DNA of 27,728 nucleotides from CAZYTO01 sp964650405 (GTDB lineage: Bacteria > Acidobacteriota > Thermoanaerobaculia > Gp7-AA8). Below the pieces are notes generated by a model that was not told where the DNA came from, searched no databases, and saw only the letters and a program-made list of their open reading frames with translations. Below, piece by piece: positions 25,012 to 27,728 of the stretch; the first letter of the stretch is position 1; the number at the start of each line of letters is the position of its first letter. Both the position numbers and the translations under genes were made by a program. The DNA is taken from the NCBI GenBank assembly GCA_964650405.1, contig CAZYTO010000035.1, forward strand, positions 1 to 27,728, given 5' to 3'.

Positions 25012-25989
25012 CTACCACCCCAGCACATACGCGAACACCAGCGGCGCCACGATCGACGCATCCGACTCGATGATGTGCTTGGGCGTGTCGATGCCGAGCT
25101 TCCCCCAGGTGATCTTCTCGTTCGGCACGGCACCCGAGTAGGAACCGTAACTGGTGGTCGAGTCGCTGATCTGGCAGAAGTAGCCCCACAGCGGCACGCC
25201 CGTGCGCTGCAGGTCCTGGTGCAGCATGGGCACGACGCAGATGGGGAAGTCTCCGGCGATGCCGCCGGCGATCTGGAAGAAACCGATGGACGACTGCGCG
25301 CTGGTGGCCGTGTAGTACTCGGCCAGCTCGATCATGTACTCGATGCCCGTGCGCACGGTGTGGACGTTCTTCACGTCGCCGGAGATGCAGTGGCCGGAGT
25401 ACATGTTGCCCAGCGTGGAGTCCTCCCAGCCCGGCACGAACATGGGCAGGTTCTTCTCCGCCGCGGCCACCATCCAGGAGTCCTTCGGGTCGATCTGGTA
25501 GTACTCGGCGATGGAGCCGTCGCGCAGGATCTCGTACACGAACTGGTGGGGGAAGAGGCGCTTGCCAGCCTGGTCCTTCTCCATCCAGTGCCGCAGGACG
25601 GCCGACTCGATGCGGCGCATGGCCTCCCCCTCGGGGATGCAGGTGTCGGTGACGCGGTTCATGTGCCGCTCCAGCAGGGCCTGCTCGTCCTGCGAGGAGA
25701 GCTGGCGGTAATGCGGCACGCGCTCGTAGTGGTCGTGGGCCACCAGGTTGAAGATGTCTTCCTCCAGGTTGGCACCCGTGCAACTGATGGCGTGGACCTT
25801 GTCCTGCCGGATCATCTCCGCCAGCGAGATCCCCAGCTCCGCCGTCGACATGGCCCCGGCGATGGTGACGAGCATCTTTCCGCCCTTCGCCAGGTGCTTG
25901 TTGTAGTCCTCGGCTGCCGCGACCAGGGCCGCGGCGTTGAAATGGCGGTAGTGGTGCTTGATGAATTGCGTGATCGGTCCATTCGGCAT
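25012..25989 (-). CDS. Deoxyhypusine synthase-like protein
   Basis: This 325-residue protein belongs to the deoxyhypusine synthase family, NAD-dependent enzymes that take an aminobutyl group from spermidine onto a lysine of eIF5A, or onto putrescine in homospermidine-forming relatives. Visible motifs are AGAMSTAELG (44-53), SCTGANLEED (69-78), the FVPGWEDSTLGNM region (184-196), GGIAGDFP (242-249) and ITWGKLG (293-299). Lys297 in WGK corresponds to the catalytic lysine that forms the enzyme-substrate imine. Length is normal for bacterial members. Bacteria lack eIF5A, so the acceptor is probably a polyamine; this is inference. ATG 25989 matches the family N-terminus closely enough, but no Shine-Dalgarno is seen. 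It is divergent from the next gene, with only 22 bp between starts. Confidence 0.9.
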   Translation of the reverse strand: MPNGPITQFIKHHYRHFNAAALVAAAEDYNKHLAKGGKMLVTIAGAMSTAELGISLAEMIRQDKVHAISCTGANLEEDIFNLVAHDHYERVPHYRQLSSQDEQALLERHMNRVTDTCIPEGEAMRRIESAVLRHWMEKDQAGKRLFPHQFVYEILRDGSIAEYYQIDPKDSWMVAAAEKNLPMFVPGWEDSTLGNMYSGHCISGDVKNVHTVRTGIEYMIELAEYYTATSAQSSIGFFQIAGGIAGDFPICVVPMLHQDLQRTGVPLWGYFCQISDSTTSYGSYSGAVPNEKITWGKLGIDTPKHIIESDASIVAPLVFAYVLGW

Positions 25990-25999
25990 GGCCGCGCAT

Positions 26000-26005
26000 G
26001 ATAAT
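26000..26005 (+). promoter_or_regulatory. Candidate -10 box (GATAAT) for a leaderless transcript
   Basis: GATAAT matches TATAAT in five of six positions and lies 6 bp before ATG 26012, where transcription would be expected to begin. That arrangement fits a leaderless mRNA and would explain the absence of a usable Shine-Dalgarno. It is a single weak motif, with no clear -35. Confidence 0.3.
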
Positions 26006-26011
26006 GAAGGT

Positions 26012-26803
26012 ATGGAGTGGATGCGAGTCAGGGGCGGCTACCCGGTCGTCGACGGCCAAGCCTTCGTCGAAGTCGCCGGTCCTTCTCCCTCCGAGCAGAC
26101 GATTCACGATGCCATCGAATTGTGGATCGAGGCGCTTCGTGAATCCTTCGGCGAGACGTACGAGATCGTCGACAGCGACCGGTTCGTTGCAGTCTCCGGA
26201 GCGCCGCCCGACGACACCGACGCGCTGCTCGCGCGGATGGAAGTGCTGGCCGTTCGCCTGAAGAGCCGCCTTCACGGGATTGCCAGGGTCGCGTGGGGAC
26301 GGAGGCCGCTCGTACTGCGCTTCCACTCGGCGCAGCGCTTCAACGACTACTTCTCGTCCGTGAACGAGGGGGACGGCGAGCGAACGGGAGAGCACTGCGC
26401 GCATCTCACCACACGCTGGCTCGATCAGTTCCTCTTCGCTCCCGCGCCACTTGACACTTGCGAACGGCCCATTCTCCACGCGCTCGCCCACACCATGGCG
26501 GAACGCAACTATCCGTATTGGGTGCGCGAAATGGTGGCCGCCTACGCCGCCGACGAGCCGCTTCGCGACTTCGAGCGTGACTGGAGTGACGAGCAGGCCA
26601 GCGCGTTCAGAAGCGGACAAGCCTTCTTCGACGACGCACAACGGGAGGAGAGCTTTGCCCGCGTGGCGCGGCTGGCCCGGAAGCTCTCCGCCGACCACGA
26701 CGCCTTCGTCCAGTTCGTGCGCACGGCGGAATGGAATGACGACGGGGAAGCCGCAGCCCGCGAGGTCTTCGGTACGAGCGTCCGTGATCTGCTCAACCGG
26801 TAG
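26012..26803 (+). CDS. Degenerate gluzincin (peptidase MA-like) family protein
   Basis: This 263-residue protein has no certain function. The segment ILHALAHTMAERNYPYWVREMVAAY (154-178) has the layout of the HExxH...W-x-x-E-G-x-A region of peptidase MA/DUF1570-type zinc metalloproteins, with His156, His160 and the downstream Glu173 retained. The catalytic Glu is Ala157 (HALAH), so proteolysis is unlikely unless the alignment is wrong. No signal peptide is seen from ATG 26012, which suggests a cytoplasmic protein. Alternative starts are 25988, which would overlap the divergent gene's start, and 26021, with GGAG 3 nt upstream. It is followed after 33 bp by the M28 peptidase gene on the same strand. 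Confidence 0.65.
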   Translation: MEWMRVRGGYPVVDGQAFVEVAGPSPSEQTIHDAIELWIEALRESFGETYEIVDSDRFVAVSGAPPDDTDALLARMEVLAVRLKSRLHGIARVAWGRRPLVLRFHSAQRFNDYFSSVNEGDGERTGEHCAHLTTRWLDQFLFAPAPLDTCERPILHALAHTMAERNYPYWVREMVAAYAADEPLRDFERDWSDEQASAFRSGQAFFDDAQREESFARVARLARKLSADHDAFVQFVRTAEWNDDGEAAAREVFGTSVRDLLNR

Positions 26804-26836
26804 AATGGCCCTACCACGCGTCCCGAAAGGCCTCTC

Positions 26837-27728
26837 ATGACAATCCGTCCGATTCTGACCGCCGCGCTGCTTTTCCTCCCGGCATTTCTGGCGGCCGATG
26901 AGCCGCAGCTCCGCAAGGACGTCGGCTATCTCGCCTCGCCAGAGACCGAGGGGCGTGGGATCGGCACGAAAGGCATCGACAGGGCGGCGGACTATCTCGA
27001 AGGGCGGATGAAGAGCATCGGCCTCGAGCCGGCCTTCGGAGAGTCGTACCGCCAGCCCTTTCCGATCAAGACCGGCGTGGCCCTCGACGCCGGGAACGAG
27101 CTGAAGGGAGTGGCAACCGATGACTGGACGCCGCTCGGCTTCTCCAGCAGCGGCGCGTTCTCAGGGCCCATCGCCTTCGTCGGCTACGGCATCGCCGCGC
27201 AGCCGCTCCACTACGACGATTACGCGGGCATCGACCTGAAGGGCAAGGTCGCCGTGATGCTGCGCTACGAGCCGCAGGAGAAGGACGACACCTCGATCTT
27301 CGACGGCCGCAAGCCCAGCCGCTGGTCGGCCCTCCGCTACAAAGTGCTCCAGGCGCGCGAGCGCGGCGCGGTGGCCGTCGTCTTCATCACCGGTCCGCTG
27401 CAGGCCGATGAGAAGGACCGCGTCCCGGCATTGAAGAACGACGGACCGGAGAGTCCGGCCGGGATTCCCGTGCTCCAGCTTCGGACCTCGACCGCCCAGA
27501 AGCTCCTGGGCGTCGACCTGGCCCAGTGGCAGAAGGATGTCGACGGCGACCTCAAGCCCCGCTCCCGCGTCCTCGCGCAGACGCTGTCAGGCCGGGTGGC
27601 GGTGAAGAACACGTTCGTGACGACGTCCAACCTGGCCGGTCTCATCCCCGGCAAGGGCGCCCTGGCCGCCGAAGTCGTCGTCATCGGCGCGCACTACGAC
27701 CACCTCGGCTACGGCGGCGAGCACTCCA
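26837..27728 (+). CDS. Secreted M28-family zinc metallopeptidase with PA domain (3' end outside the window)
   Basis: The first 297 residues are present and the frame is open to the window edge. ATG 26837 has GAAAGG 6 nt upstream and begins a signal peptide (about 1-20, ending AFLAA). Residues 24-75 match the N-terminal helical region of M28 peptidases (YLASPETEGRGIGTKGIDRAADYL). A protease-associated insert covers about 105-245 (FVGYGIAA; DLKGKVAVMLRYEP; ERGAVAVVFITGP). The catalytic domain begins at about 262, with NLAGLIPG and then VVIGAHYDHLGYGG, where His286 and Asp288 are the expected first zinc ligands. It probably trims N-terminal amino acids from peptides outside the cytoplasm. A TAGAAT at 26801-26806 could serve as a -10 box. 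The remaining zinc ligands lie beyond the window. Confidence 0.92.
   Translation, partial: MTIRPILTAALLFLPAFLAADEPQLRKDVGYLASPETEGRGIGTKGIDRAADYLEGRMKSIGLEPAFGESYRQPFPIKTGVALDAGNELKGVATDDWTPLGFSSSGAFSGPIAFVGYGIAAQPLHYDDYAGIDLKGKVAVMLRYEPQEKDDTSIFDGRKPSRWSALRYKVLQARERGAVAVVFITGPLQADEKDRVPALKNDGPESPAGIPVLQLRTSTAQKLLGVDLAQWQKDVDGDLKPRSRVLAQTLSGRVAVKNTFVTTSNLAGLIPGKGALAAEVVVIGAHYDHLGYGGEHS

Overview
The window is GC-rich, densely coding bacterial DNA, most likely from an Acidobacteriota chromosome. The strongest pointer is a run of seven tandem genes for secreted proteins of the Acidobacteria-type VWFA-related domain family (TIGR03436-like). A TonB-dependent receptor with an N-terminal carboxypeptidase-regulatory-like domain, also typical of that phylum, points the same way. 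This assignment is from recall of protein families; no search was run. No rRNA, tRNA, CRISPR array, transposase, integrase or phage gene was seen.

Layout. (1) 1-911, minus strand: the first codons of an unknown gene running off the left edge, a long hairpin, then a pspA/IM30-like gene. (2) 912-1614: a divergent intergenic region holding a 354-bp array of 21-bp tandem repeats and a candidate promoter. (3) 1615-4371: the outer-membrane receptor, followed by two hairpins. (4) 4459-9194: a compact five-gene plus-strand cluster of classical SDR oxidoreductase, KAS III-like thiolase-fold enzyme, alpha/beta hydrolase, AMP-forming acyl ligase and TetR regulator. The enzymes overlap or nearly touch, so they probably act in one acyl-thioester pathway under TetR control. 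The set of folds recalls the OleABCD olefin/beta-lactone pathway, but the SDR is the wrong subclass and the KAS III lacks the usual His and Asn. (5) 9517-24245: seven VWFA-related paralogues, probably three transcription units (1-2; 3; 4-5-6-7), with exported N-termini, variable metal-site motifs and a shortened last member. (6) 24276-27728: a small unknown protein, a small membrane protein, a bacterial deoxyhypusine-synthase-like enzyme, a degenerate gluzincin-like protein and the start of a secreted M28 peptidase.

Intergenic DNA is unusual. Almost every sizeable gap is built from 7-8 bp units repeated in tandem and often answered by their reverse complements across a short spacer, giving large potential hairpins. 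Several unrelated unit sequences share this design, and one 234-bp gap is a three-layer nested palindrome. The three large gaps before VWFA units 1, 3 and 4 also carry related GTGACG/CGTCAC half-sites that could be operators.

The best candidates for something undescribed are the seven-gene VWFA array with its shared upstream sites, the palindromic short-unit repeats, and the SDR-KAS III-hydrolase-ligase-TetR cluster.
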